Source: Pseudomonas fluorescens
GTDB lineage: Bacteria; Pseudomonadota; Gammaproteobacteria; Pseudomonadales; Pseudomonadaceae
Assembly: GCF_018614655.1 (NCBI RefSeq)
Contig: NZ_JAGGOG010000011.1
Span: 248,001 to 312,000 of the forward strand
Reading direction: 5' to 3'
DNA: 64,000 bases
Position 1 is the first letter of the stretch; the number at the start of each line of letters is the position of its first letter. A model generated the notes under the pieces. The model did no database searches. It saw nothing but the letters and a program-made list of their open reading frames with translations, and was not told the origin of the DNA. The position numbers were made by a program, and so were the translations under genes. Of this stretch, positions 53,058 to 61,631 are shown piece by piece.

Positions 53058-54118
53058 AAGCATTGCGTTGGCATGCCGCCAAAGACCTGCGCCTGAGCGA
53101 GCTGCCTGAACCGTCCCCCGGCCTCGGCGAAGTATTGGTGCAAGTGGCCTATTGCGGGATCTGCGGCAGCGACCTGCACGAATACCAGGACGGCCCGCAT
53201 TCAATTCCGCAGCACACACCTCATCCGCTGTCCGGTTGCCGTGCTCCGTTGACCCTGGGCCACGAGTTTTGCGGCCAGGTGATCGCCCTCGGCGAGGGCG
53301 TCACCCATGTGCGGGTCGGGAGCCGTGTCGCGGTGGAACCCGAGTACCGCTGCGGCCACTGTGCGTATTGCCTGGAGGGCAGTTACAACCTGTGCCAGTC
53401 CATGGGATTTATTGGCCTGATGGGCGACGGCGGCTTTGCGGAGCGTGTGGTGGTGCCGGTCTACATGCTCCATCCACTGCCGGATGCAGTGAGCTTCAAG
53501 CAGGCCGCCGTCTTGGAGCCCGCCGCCGTGGCCTTCCATGCACTGAACCAAAGCAGCTTGCAGGCCGGCGACAGTTGCGTGGTGTTCGGCCTCGGCCCTA
53601 TCGGCCTGCTGTTGATCATGCTCGCGCGTCTGCGCGGTGTGGAGCGCATTTACGCGGTGGACATCAGCCCGCAACGCTTGCAACTGGCCCGTGAGCTCGG
53701 CGCCCGAGAAGCGCTCGACGGCCGCGACGCCGACCTGCTGCCGCGCCTGCGAGCCTTGAGCGACGGCGGTGTCGACAGCGCGTTCGAGGCCGCCGGCAGC
53801 CAACAGACCTTGACCAACGCCCTGCACTGCCTGCGCAAAGGCGGCGAAGCGGTGCTGGTGGGCTTGATGGGTGAGGTGCAGATCGATGCCTTTCACCTGG
53901 TCAACAACGAACTCCGGCTGCTGGGCAGCGTCGGGTATCGCCATGCCTACCCGGCGCTGATCGAGTTGCTGGCCAGCGGGCGCCTGGACCTCACTCGGAT
54001 CGTGACCCGCTGCGTGGCGTTGGAGCATGCCGTCGAACAAGGCTTCGAGGGCCTGTCAGCCGACAAGAGCCAGATCAAGGTGCTGGTCAATCCCACTCCG
54101 TCACTGGCGCATCAATGA
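53054..54118 (+). CDS. zinc-dependent alcohol dehydrogenase (butanediol-dehydrogenase-like)
   Basis: This medium-chain dehydrogenase, 354 aa, has the catalytic zinc region YCGICGSDLHEY ... LGHEFCGQV, the structural zinc cysteines CGHCAYCLEGSYNLC and the cofactor motif VFGLGPIGLLLIMLA. ATG 53054 overlaps the MFS stop (ATGA), while the longer frame starting at 52934 runs inside the MFS gene and is rejected. It probably oxidises a secondary alcohol or diol to feed the cupin dioxygenase. Confidence 0.92.
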   Translation: MKALRWHAAKDLRLSELPEPSPGLGEVLVQVAYCGICGSDLHEYQDGPHSIPQHTPHPLSGCRAPLTLGHEFCGQVIALGEGVTHVRVGSRVAVEPEYRCGHCAYCLEGSYNLCQSMGFIGLMGDGGFAERVVVPVYMLHPLPDAVSFKQAAVLEPAAVAFHALNQSSLQAGDSCVVFGLGPIGLLLIMLARLRGVERIYAVDISPQRLQLARELGAREALDGRDADLLPRLRALSDGGVDSAFEAAGSQQTLTNALHCLRKGGEAVLVGLMGEVQIDAFHLVNNELRLLGSVGYRHAYPALIELLASGRLDLTRIVTRCVALEHAVEQGFEGLSADKSQIKVLVNPTPSLAHQ

Positions 54119-54160
54119 ACCACCCGCTCATCACAACAACAATAAAAAGAGTCCCTGACC

Positions 54161-55429
54161 ATGAACACTCCAATGCGTTTGTGCGCCTTTTTGCTCGCGG
54201 TGTCCCTGTATCCCCAGGCCTGGGCGCAAACCCGTGAAGGCCCGCTGGCAGACCTGGGCGAACAACTGGCCGGCTACGGCGTCCAGCCCCATGTGCAGTT
54301 CTGGAGCCTGTCGATGAAGAACCTCGACACCGGCCCAAGGCCCAACAGCTTTGGCAACAGTGGCGACCTGTTTATCGGTGCCGACGTCAACCTCGGCACG
54401 CTGGTAGGCCTCGATGGCTCGGCGTTTCATGTCGAAGAAACCGTGTTCATCCTCGACCAGAGCACCGGACAACCCACTTCACGCAACTGGCAAGGCGCCG
54501 CCGGCAGCTACTTCGCCGGGGCACCGATTCACAACGACATCACCAGCAACCAGTTGAGCCTGCTGACCTTCGAACAAAAATGGCTCAACGGCCAGCTCGA
54601 CCTGCACCTGGGGCGCACCAATGCCCGGCGCTATTTCTATATCTACAACTGCGACACCGTGGTCACCTGCAACGACCCGATCATCGACTCCTCCACCGGC
54701 GTACTGCCACCGCCTTATGGCGCCTGGGGCGGCTACCTGAAATACCAGGTAAACCCAAACCTGTACGTACACGCCGGGGCGTTCGAATCCAACCCAGTGG
54801 ACTACCTGAAAAAGCGCAAGGGCCTGGACTTCAGCACCGACGACGCCAGCGGCACCAGCTTCCTGCTGGGGATCGGCAGCAAGCCGGGCGATGACACCAC
54901 CCAGTACGAACTCAACGCTTACTTCAACTCCTCGAAGCAGGTCGATCCCTTGACCGGCGCCAGTGATCACGGCACTGCGGGCGCCTTCTTCAAGTTCCGC
55001 CAGACGCTGTGGCGCGCCAACCTGCAAGGCTTGCAAGTGTTCGGCTCGCTGTCGGCAGCGGCCGATAACAAACAGCCCTTCAGCCATTTCGCCGAAGCCG
55101 GGCTGACCTACCTCGCGCCCTTCGACCGGCCCCAGGACAAGCTCAATTTCAAGACCAGCTACCTGCGGATCAACCCGCACCAGCTGGAATTCCAGCAACG
55201 GATGCGCACCGACAACAACGGCGACCCGCGCCTGGGCGACCGGGATGTGTATGCCTTGGAAGCCAACGGTCACTTTGCCCTTAGCCGCAACTTGTCCATT
55301 GAGCCAAGCGTGCAGTACCTGATCAATCCGGACAATTTCTATAACCCTGGCGCCCGGGAACTGAGCGGGAATGGCTTCGTTGTCGGGCTGCAAGTGATGC
55401 TGGATGTCGGCTCGATGCTGGGGCTGTAG
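54161..55429 (+). CDS. OprB-type carbohydrate porin
   Basis: This outer-membrane beta-barrel, 422 aa, has a signal peptide (LCAFLLAVSLYPQAWA). Repeating barrel strands include LFIGADVNLGTLVGLDGSAFH, LDLHLGRTNARRYFY and YELNAYFNSSKQVDP. It ends ...MLGL rather than in Phe, the usual outer-membrane C-terminal residue. It follows the dehydrogenase by 42 bp. It is likely to admit the growth substrate of this cluster. Confidence 0.85.
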   Translation: MNTPMRLCAFLLAVSLYPQAWAQTREGPLADLGEQLAGYGVQPHVQFWSLSMKNLDTGPRPNSFGNSGDLFIGADVNLGTLVGLDGSAFHVEETVFILDQSTGQPTSRNWQGAAGSYFAGAPIHNDITSNQLSLLTFEQKWLNGQLDLHLGRTNARRYFYIYNCDTVVTCNDPIIDSSTGVLPPPYGAWGGYLKYQVNPNLYVHAGAFESNPVDYLKKRKGLDFSTDDASGTSFLLGIGSKPGDDTTQYELNAYFNSSKQVDPLTGASDHGTAGAFFKFRQTLWRANLQGLQVFGSLSAAADNKQPFSHFAEAGLTYLAPFDRPQDKLNFKTSYLRINPHQLEFQQRMRTDNNGDPRLGDRDVYALEANGHFALSRNLSIEPSVQYLINPDNFYNPGARELSGNGFVVGLQVMLDVGSMLGL

Positions 55430-55448
55430 AACCACTGGCCAAAAACCG

Positions 55449-55563
55449 GTAGCCGCTGTCGAGGCACGAGGCTGCGATGGGACCGGGGTCGCGCTCGACC
55501 GAAGCGACCCCCGAGGGCGGTCCTGCGGCCCGCATCGCAGCCTCGTGCCTCGGCAGCGGCTAC
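55449..55563. repeat. palindromic element related to the 32-kb array
   Basis: Arms 55449-55479 and 55533-55563 (31 bp) are inverted with one mismatch and carry the GTAGCCGCTG ends plus GAGGCACGAGGCTGCG also found in the moaD-moeA array. The inner loop contains another hairpin (GGGTCGC ... GCGACCC). It lies between the porin and GMC oxidoreductase genes and may stop or pause transcription. Confidence 0.85.
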
Positions 55564-55621
55564 AGGTTCGTGGATTCAATGCCTATCGCGGATAAGTCCG
55601 CACCCAGAAGAGGTAACTGTC

Positions 55622-57286
55622 ATGACTCAATCCCCTGCGCACACGTTCGACTACATCGTGGTCGGCGCAGGTTCGGCCGGCTGTGTGCTGGCCAACCGAC
55701 TGTCTGCCGAGCCCGGGATTTCGGTGTGCCTGGTGGAGGCCGGGCCCAGTGATCGCACGCTGTTTCCCGGCGCCTACATCCGCACCCCGGCGGGCATCAT
55801 CCGGTTGATCGCCAACCCGAAATGGAACTGGATGCATCAGTTCGAGGCTCAGTCCACCAGCAGTGAAAAACCCATCCCCTGCCCGCGCGGTCGGGTCTGG
55901 GGCGGTTCGAGTGCGATCAACGGCATGATCTATGTGCGCGGGCACCGCAGCGATTACGACCGCTGGGGCGCGGCTGGTAATCGGGGCTGGGGCTATGACG
56001 ATCTGTTGCCATACTTTCGGCGCTCCGAGCATTTCGAGCCCGGTGCCTCGCCATGGCATGGGCAGAACGGTGAACTGAACGTCACCCACCAACGCAGCCC
56101 AAGTGCGGTCAACTCAGTGTTCTATGAGGCGGCGGCGCAAATGGGCTGGAGCTACAACAGCGACTTCAACGCTGAGGAGCAGGAAGGCTATGGCGCGTTT
56201 CATGTCACCCAGATCAATGGCGAGCGCTGCAGCGCTGCCCGGGCGTTTCTCTACCCGGCATTGTCGCGGCCGAACCTAACCGTACTCAGCGAAGCACTGA
56301 CGCATCGAGTCCTGCTCAATGGCAAGCGCGCCTACGGTGTCGAGGTCAACCAAGGAGGACAGGTGTTTGAGCTCAAAGCCCGGCGTGAAGTGATCCTCAG
56401 CGCCGGCAGCATCAACTCGCCACAACTGTTGTTGCTGTCCGGGATCGGGCCGGCCGAGGAACTGGCGCGGCACGGCATTACCCAGCACCACGAACTGCCC
56501 GGCGTCGGTCAAAACCTGCAGGATCACCAGGACATTGTCTTGATGTACCGCAGCGACAGCGACCTGGGTTACGGGCTGTCCCGGCATGGGATATGGCCGT
56601 TGGCGGCCTCGCCCTTTCAGTACCTGACGGCGCGACGAGGCCCGTTGACCTCGAACACCGTGGAGTCAGGTGCCTTTTTACGCCTCAATCCCACAGATAC
56701 TGCACCGCAGCTGGGATTGATCGTTGCACCGGCCTTGAAGAACCAGCCCCAACGCCTGATTCCCGTGGGCCACGGCATCAGCCTGCACGTGGCGGTGATG
56801 CACCCCAAAAGCCGTGGACAAGTGCGCTTGCGTTCGGCGGATCCAAGGGACAAACCTCAGGTGGACGGCAACTTCCTCAGCCATCCGGACGATCTGCACA
56901 CCTTGGTAGAAGGCTTTCGCCTGGTGCGCCGATTGGCGGCAACCCCCGCCTTTGCCGAGCGTTTGCAAGGCGAGCTGGTGCCTGGGTCGAAGGTCAGCAG
57001 CACTGAGCAGATCGAGCAGTGGATCAGGGAAAATCTGGGCACCGTGTTTCACCCGGTGGGCACCTGCAAAATGGGCAATGACCCTATGGCGGTGGTTGAT
57101 GACCAACTGCGGGTCCATGGCCTGATGGGGTTGCGAGTGGCCGATGCGTCAATCATGCCGACCCTGATTACCGGCAATACCAATGCCGGCGCGATCATGA
57201 TCGGCGAGAAAGCCGCGGACCTGGTGTTGGGTAAGATGACGCCCGTGGTCGAACGGGACTTGCCCGTACTCTCAGGCTGTTGCTGA
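55622..57286 (+). CDS. GMC-family FAD oxidoreductase (choline-dehydrogenase-like)
   Basis: This flavoprotein alcohol dehydrogenase/oxidase has 554 aa. The N-terminal FAD motif is YIVVGAGSAGCVLANRL and the GMC signature is GRVWGGSSAINGMIYVRG. The C-terminal catalytic region is FHPVGTCKMG ... GNTNAGAIMIGEKAADL. No signal peptide is seen. AGAGG lies before ATG. A repeat element separates it from the porin, so it may be transcribed separately. It ends in GCC and overlaps the convergent glutamate-synthase-like gene by 15 bp. Confidence 0.93.
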   Translation: MTQSPAHTFDYIVVGAGSAGCVLANRLSAEPGISVCLVEAGPSDRTLFPGAYIRTPAGIIRLIANPKWNWMHQFEAQSTSSEKPIPCPRGRVWGGSSAINGMIYVRGHRSDYDRWGAAGNRGWGYDDLLPYFRRSEHFEPGASPWHGQNGELNVTHQRSPSAVNSVFYEAAAQMGWSYNSDFNAEEQEGYGAFHVTQINGERCSAARAFLYPALSRPNLTVLSEALTHRVLLNGKRAYGVEVNQGGQVFELKARREVILSAGSINSPQLLLLSGIGPAEELARHGITQHHELPGVGQNLQDHQDIVLMYRSDSDLGYGLSRHGIWPLAASPFQYLTARRGPLTSNTVESGAFLRLNPTDTAPQLGLIVAPALKNQPQRLIPVGHGISLHVAVMHPKSRGQVRLRSADPRDKPQVDGNFLSHPDDLHTLVEGFRLVRRLAATPAFAERLQGELVPGSKVSSTEQIEQWIRENLGTVFHPVGTCKMGNDPMAVVDDQLRVHGLMGLRVADASIMPTLITGNTNAGAIMIGEKAADLVLGKMTPVVERDLPVLSGCC

Positions 57287-58930
57287 GGCCTCACGCCGGT
57301 CGACCTTGGCCGGCGCCGCAACAGCCAGGGGCGCAAAGCTATGGGGCTGGGCTGCGCGCCACATGCCGGCGTAGAACTCGGAATTGATCGATTCCTTGAG
57401 CAATTCCCCAGGTTCGAGGAACACGTGAATCTGTGAAAACAACCGTACCTCGGTGGTGGTCATGCGCCGTACCAGATGCTTGGGCTGCAATTGCGCGGGA
57501 TGAGTCAGGCCCGCGGCACTGAGCATTTCACCGAGCGCCACCAGGGTGTTGCGATGAAAGTTGTGCACCCGCTCGGCCTTGTCCGGCACTTGCAGGGCGC
57601 GCTGGCGCAGCGGGTCCTGGGTCGCGACGCCGGTGGGGCATTTGTTGGTATGGCAGCTTTGCGACTGGATGCAGCCGATGGCAAACATAAAGCCCCGGGC
57701 CGAGTTGACCCAGTCGGCACCGATGGCCAGCACGCTGGCGATGTCGAAGGCGCTGACAATCTTGCCGCTGGCCCCCAGTTTGATATGCCCCCGCAAACCT
57801 GCGCCGACCAGGGTGTTGTGCACGAACAGCAAGCCTTCGCGCATGGGCATGCCGATGTTGTCCGTGAACTCGCGAGGTGCTGCACCGGTGCCGCCTTCCT
57901 TGCCGTCGACCACGATGAAGTCCGGCAGGATGCCGGTCTCCAGCATGGCCTTGACGATGGCCATGAACTCCCACGGATGGCCCAGGCACAGCTTGAAACC
58001 CACCGGTTTACCCCCGGAAAGATTGCGCAAGCGCACGATGAACGCCAGCAGCTCCATCGGTGTACTGAACTCGGAGTGCCGCGCGGGAGACACGCAATCG
58101 CTGCCCATTTGCACGCCCCGGGTGCTGGCGATTTCTTCAGTCACCTTGTGCTTGGGCAAGATCCCACCGTGGCCCGGCTTGGCACCTTGGCTCAGCTTGA
58201 TCTCGATCATTTTGACTTGCGGCTGGCGTGCCTGCTCGGCAAAGCGTTCCGGATCGAAGTGACCGTTCAAGGTACGGCAGCCAAAGTAACCGCTGCCGAT
58301 TTCCCAGATCAGGTCGCCGGCAAACTCGCGATGGTAGGGGCTGATGCTGCCTTCACCGGTGTCATGGGCGAAGCCGCCCAGACTCGCCCCTTTGTTCAAG
58401 GCACGGATGGCATTCGCGCTGAGGGCGCCGAAACTCATGGCCGAGATGTTGAACACCGACGCGCTGTAGGGCTGCAGGCATTCGGGGCCGCCCACCACCA
58501 CGCGAAATTGCTGCGGGTCGCAATGATCACTGGGCAACATGGAGTGGCTGATGAATTCGAAACCGGGCTTGTAGACGTCAGTCAGCGTGCCGAAGGCTTT
58601 TTCCGCCGGCTGGTTTTTCGCGCGCTGATAAACGATCGAACGCTGGGTTCGGGAAAACGGCAATTGTTCATCGTCGCCCTCCAGCAGGTACTGGCGGATC
58701 TCCGGGCGAATGGTTTCCACCAGGTAGCGGATATTGCCCAGAATCGGGTAGTTGCGACGTACGGAATGATGGGTTTGCAGCAGGTCATTAAAGCCGATAA
58801 GGCTGAGCACACCGGTGACCAGTGTCAACCCGGTCAGCCAGGGTGACAGCGGCAGGAAAAACAGGCTGCCCAACGTAAACAGCACACATACCGCGAAGAC
58901 GGCATACCGGCTCAGGAGTGACACTTTCAT
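57272..58930 (-). CDS. FMN-binding glutamate synthase-domain protein
   Basis: This GltB-like protein, 552 aa, has an N-terminal hydrophobic pair of segments (YAVFAVCVLFTLGSLFFLPL) and then a glutamate-synthase catalytic domain (LSQGAKPGHGGILP, KLGASGKIVSAFDIASVLAIGADWVNSARGFMFAIGC). The cysteine motif CIQSQSCHTNKCPTGV, for an iron-sulfur cluster, follows. It lacks the glutaminase domain. ATG 58930 has GAGGAA 8 nt upstream. Function in vivo is unknown; archaeal-type or membrane-linked glutamate synthase activity is possible. Confidence 0.88.
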   Translation of the reverse strand: MKVSLLSRYAVFAVCVLFTLGSLFFLPLSPWLTGLTLVTGVLSLIGFNDLLQTHHSVRRNYPILGNIRYLVETIRPEIRQYLLEGDDEQLPFSRTQRSIVYQRAKNQPAEKAFGTLTDVYKPGFEFISHSMLPSDHCDPQQFRVVVGGPECLQPYSASVFNISAMSFGALSANAIRALNKGASLGGFAHDTGEGSISPYHREFAGDLIWEIGSGYFGCRTLNGHFDPERFAEQARQPQVKMIEIKLSQGAKPGHGGILPKHKVTEEIASTRGVQMGSDCVSPARHSEFSTPMELLAFIVRLRNLSGGKPVGFKLCLGHPWEFMAIVKAMLETGILPDFIVVDGKEGGTGAAPREFTDNIGMPMREGLLFVHNTLVGAGLRGHIKLGASGKIVSAFDIASVLAIGADWVNSARGFMFAIGCIQSQSCHTNKCPTGVATQDPLRQRALQVPDKAERVHNFHRNTLVALGEMLSAAGLTHPAQLQPKHLVRRMTTTEVRLFSQIHVFLEPGELLKESINSEFYAGMWRAAQPHSFAPLAVAAPAKVDRREASATA

Positions 58931-58988
58931 TGTTATTCCTCGTTGCGGGCTCAGGTTCACCCTTGAGGCCCGACAGAAAAGACAGGGC

Positions 58989-59480
58989 CTAGCAGGCGGC
59001 GCCCAATTCACGAATCTCGGCGTAGCGCGCTTGCAGCTCCTGGCGCCGTTGCTTGCGCAATTGCGCCTGGGCAAAACGGCGTAATTCGCCTGGGGTGTCC
59101 GGCAGCAACGGGCGCACGGGGCATGGGCGCCCGTCGGTGTCGATCGCGACCATGGTGAAATAACAACTGTTGGTGTGGCGTACCGTTCGCTCGTGGATAT
59201 TTTCGGTCATCACTTTCACGCCGACTTCCAGGGAAGTGCGCCCGGTGTAGTTGACGGACGCGAGGAAGGTCACCAGCTCACCGACGTGAATCGGTTCCTT
59301 GAAAATCACCTGATCCACCGACAGGGTCACCACGTAACGACCGGCATAACGCTTGGCGCAGGCAAAGGCCACTTCATCGAGCATCTTGAGCAACGCCCCG
59401 CCATGGACGTTGCCCGAAAAGTTGGCTTTGTCGGGGGTCATGAGCACGCTCATGCTCAACTGATAACTGCCAGGTTCCAT
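58989..59480 (-). CDS. hotdog-fold acyl-CoA thioesterase
   Basis: This 163-aa YciA/BFIT-type acyl-CoA hydrolase has the signature NFSGNVHGGALLKMLDEVAFACAKR with the active-site Asp/Asn region and FKEPIHVGELVTFLASVNYTGRTSLEV. It is upstream of the glutamate-synthase-like gene in the same direction with a 58-bp gap. AGAGGT lies before ATG. Confidence 0.92.
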   Translation of the reverse strand: MEPGSYQLSMSVLMTPDKANFSGNVHGGALLKMLDEVAFACAKRYAGRYVVTLSVDQVIFKEPIHVGELVTFLASVNYTGRTSLEVGVKVMTENIHERTVRHTNSCYFTMVAIDTDGRPCPVRPLLPDTPGELRRFAQAQLRKQRRQELQARYAEIRELGAAC

Positions 59481-59648
59481 ACAGACCTCTCACGATAGGC
59501 ATTGTGATTGTCGCCATGTTGATCTGGCGTTCAGGCCGCAGAGGTGCGACCTAGAGGGCTGAAACGTATCAGGCATTGCAGATAGTTAGCTAGCTAACAT
59601 TTGGAATAGAGACTTGCGAAACGCGTAATAATGCCAACAAAGAGTGCC

Positions 59649-59747
59649 TGTAGCCGCTGCCGAGGCACGAGGCTGCGATAAGGGCCGGAGGACCTTCAAC
59701 GGTTTCAAGATCCTGACGACTGCTGCGCAGCCGATCGCAGGCTGCAG
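59649..59747. repeat. inverted, truncated copy of the 32-kb array element
   Basis: From 59649 the sequence reads as the reverse complement of an array unit from 32199-32816: TGTAGCCGCTGCCGAGGCAC, then GCGATAAGGGCC, then CGCAGCCGATCGCAGGCTGC. It lacks the last ~13 bp that would restore the matching terminal repeat. Confidence 0.8.
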
Positions 59748-59763
59748 GTGATCGACAACCCTT

Positions 59764-59847
59764 GTAGCCGCTGCCGAGGCACGAGGCTGCGATGCGTGTC
59801 CGCAGGACCGCCCTCGGGAATACCGCCCCAAACCCATCGCAGCCCCG
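59764..59847. repeat. partial copy of the 55449-type palindromic element
   Basis: TGTAGCCGCTGCCGAGGCAC then GAGGCTGCGATG and a CCGCAGGACCGCCCTCGGG core match the 55449 element, but the second arm is cut after CATCGCAGCC, next to the stop codon of the cytochrome c gene. Confidence 0.75.
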
Positions 59848-61152
59848 CTATTGCTTACGCTGCTCGGCCACCTGACCAGGTGTGACGGAGCCTTTCTTGC
59901 CACCGAACTGCGTGACCACATAGTTGGCGATAGCCGCCACTTCCTCGTCGGAATGGCTTTGACCGAAGGCCGGCATGGACTCGTGGTGGTCGCCGATGCT
60001 GATACGCGTACCCTTGAGAATCACCTGAACCACGCTGCGTCCTTGCGGATCGTTGCTGGCGGTACTGCCCACCAATGACGCATAAGACGACTGGCGCCCC
60101 TGCCCGTTCCACAGATGGCAACCCGCGCAGTTTTGCGCAAACAGCCGCTGACCAAACGCATCCTGCTGTTGTGCCGGAGCCACAACGCTGGCTGCCAGGG
60201 CGCCTTCAGGCTTGAGGTTGACGGCGACCGCTGCGTCACCGGCAAGGGCCGGTATGTCGCGCAAGTAAGTCACGAGGGCCTGGATGTCAGCGGGTGCCAG
60301 GTACTGCAGGCTGTGCTCCACCGCTTCCGCCATGGGCCCGGAAGCACTGCTGCGCCCTGGCGCGTGACCGGTTGCCAGGTAAGCGGCCAGTTGCTCCTGG
60401 CTCCAACCGCCGATACCGCTCTGTGGGTGCGGGGTGATATTGGCGGCGTACCAACCCTGGATCACTTCGCCAGACAGGTACTGGCCGGGTTTCATCGCAA
60501 ATGCCAGGTTACGCGGGGTATGGCATTCGCCACAGTGGCCCAATGCGGTGGCCAGGTAGGCGCCGCGGTTCCATTCCTCACTCTTTTCCGGGTTGGCGGC
60601 AAAGCGTCGGTTATCGAAGAACGCCACCTTCCAGAAAGACATGCCCCAGCGCTGGTTGAACGGGAATGGCAGCTCGTTGCGCGGGTTCGGCTGTTTGACC
60701 GGCGCCAGGCTGAACAGGTAAGCCTTGATCGCCAACACATCCTCGCGGCTCAACGCCGCATAAGAGGTGTAAGGCATGGCTGGGTAGAGGTTGCCCTCAG
60801 GCCCGACGCCATCGCGCACTGCCCGCACGAACTGGTCATCGCTCAAGTTGCCGATGCCGGTTTCCCGGTCGGGAGTGATATTGGTGCCGTAGATCACACC
60901 AAACGGCAATTTGAACGCCAGGCCCCCGGCAAAGGGTTGGCCGCCAGGCTGGGTATGGCAGGCCACGCAATCAGCCGCCCGGGCCAGGTATTCGCCACGG
61001 GCCAGAGGGTCGGTGATCTGTGCCGGCGCACCGGCAATCGGCGCGGCAGGTTCAGCTCCTACCGGCCGTAGCACGACATACAGGACATAGACGACCACCA
61101 ACGCCGTCAATGCGACCAGCAACCACAACAGGCGCTTCCACGCGCCAGTCAT
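59848..61152 (-). CDS. three-haem membrane-anchored cytochrome c
   Basis: This is the electron-transfer subunit for the molybdenum hydroxylase, 434 aa. An N-terminal membrane anchor ([21 protein letters not shown]) precedes three c-haem sites: CVACH, CGECH and CAGCH. Distal Met ligands are likely around MPYTSY, MKPGQY and MPAFGQS. ATG 61152 overlaps the iorA-type stop (ATGA). Such cytochromes link periplasmic aldehyde or alcohol oxidation to the respiratory chain. Confidence 0.93.
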   Translation of the reverse strand: MTGAWKRLLWLLVALTALVVVYVLYVVLRPVGAEPAAPIAGAPAQITDPLARGEYLARAADCVACHTQPGGQPFAGGLAFKLPFGVIYGTNITPDRETGIGNLSDDQFVRAVRDGVGPEGNLYPAMPYTSYAALSREDVLAIKAYLFSLAPVKQPNPRNELPFPFNQRWGMSFWKVAFFDNRRFAANPEKSEEWNRGAYLATALGHCGECHTPRNLAFAMKPGQYLSGEVIQGWYAANITPHPQSGIGGWSQEQLAAYLATGHAPGRSSASGPMAEAVEHSLQYLAPADIQALVTYLRDIPALAGDAAVAVNLKPEGALAASVVAPAQQQDAFGQRLFAQNCAGCHLWNGQGRQSSYASLVGSTASNDPQGRSVVQVILKGTRISIGDHHESMPAFGQSHSDEEVAAIANYVVTQFGGKKGSVTPGQVAEQRKQ

Positions 61153-61622
61153 GACGGCTGCCCTTTGTCGAGGGCACCGGAAGCCTCGTGGATGGCGGCA
61201 CGAATCCGCACATAGGTGGCACACCGGCAGACGTTACCCGACATGGCCGCATCGATATCGGCATCGCTCGGCGTGCTCTTCTGCATCAACAGTGCACTGG
61301 CACTCATGATTTGCCCGGACTGGCAGTAACCGCACTGCACCACATCCAGATTGACCCAGGCCTGCTGCACCGCCTGGCCCACCGGCGTGGCGCCGACGCC
61401 TTCGATGGTGGTCAGCTTCTTGCCCTGCGCGGCAGACACGGGCAGCACGCAAGAGCGCACCGCCACACCGTCCATGTGCACGGTGCAGGCACCGCACATG
61501 GCCATGCCGCAGCCATACTTGGTCCCGGTCATGCCGGCTTCGTCACGCAGGAACCACAGCAGTGGCATGTTGGGGTCGCCCTCGAAGGACAGCACCTGGT
61601 CATTCACGGTCAGATTGATCAT
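61149..61622 (-). CDS. [2Fe-2S] subunit of a molybdenum hydroxylase (IorA type)
   Basis: This 157-aa small subunit carries two [2Fe-2S] clusters. The plant-type motif is [15 protein letters not shown] (with a later RSC) and the second is CGYCQSGQ ... [10 protein letters not shown]. It has no signal peptide, so it would be exported together with the Tat-signal large subunit. Order large-small-cytochrome matches isoquinoline 1-oxidoreductase/aldehyde dehydrogenase operons. Confidence 0.94.
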   Translation of the reverse strand: MINLTVNDQVLSFEGDPNMPLLWFLRDEAGMTGTKYGCGMAMCGACTVHMDGVAVRSCVLPVSAAQGKKLTTIEGVGATPVGQAVQQAWVNLDVVQCGYCQSGQIMSASALLMQKSTPSDADIDAAMSGNVCRCATYVRIRAAIHEASGALDKGQPS

Positions 61623-61631
61623 GGTTATTCC

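Larger units (their letters stand above)
59481..59847. other. intergenic region with two palindromic repeat copies
   Basis: This 367-bp gap holds no gene. It contains a 14-bp perfect palindrome GTTAGCTAGCTAAC (59585-59598) and two repeat copies (59649-59747 and 59764-59847). Confidence 0.7.

Noticed and set aside
59585..59598. GTTAGCTAGCTAAC palindrome as an operator
   Set aside because: It is perfect but lies 105 bp upstream of the thioesterase start with no neighbouring regulator; too little to assign a function.
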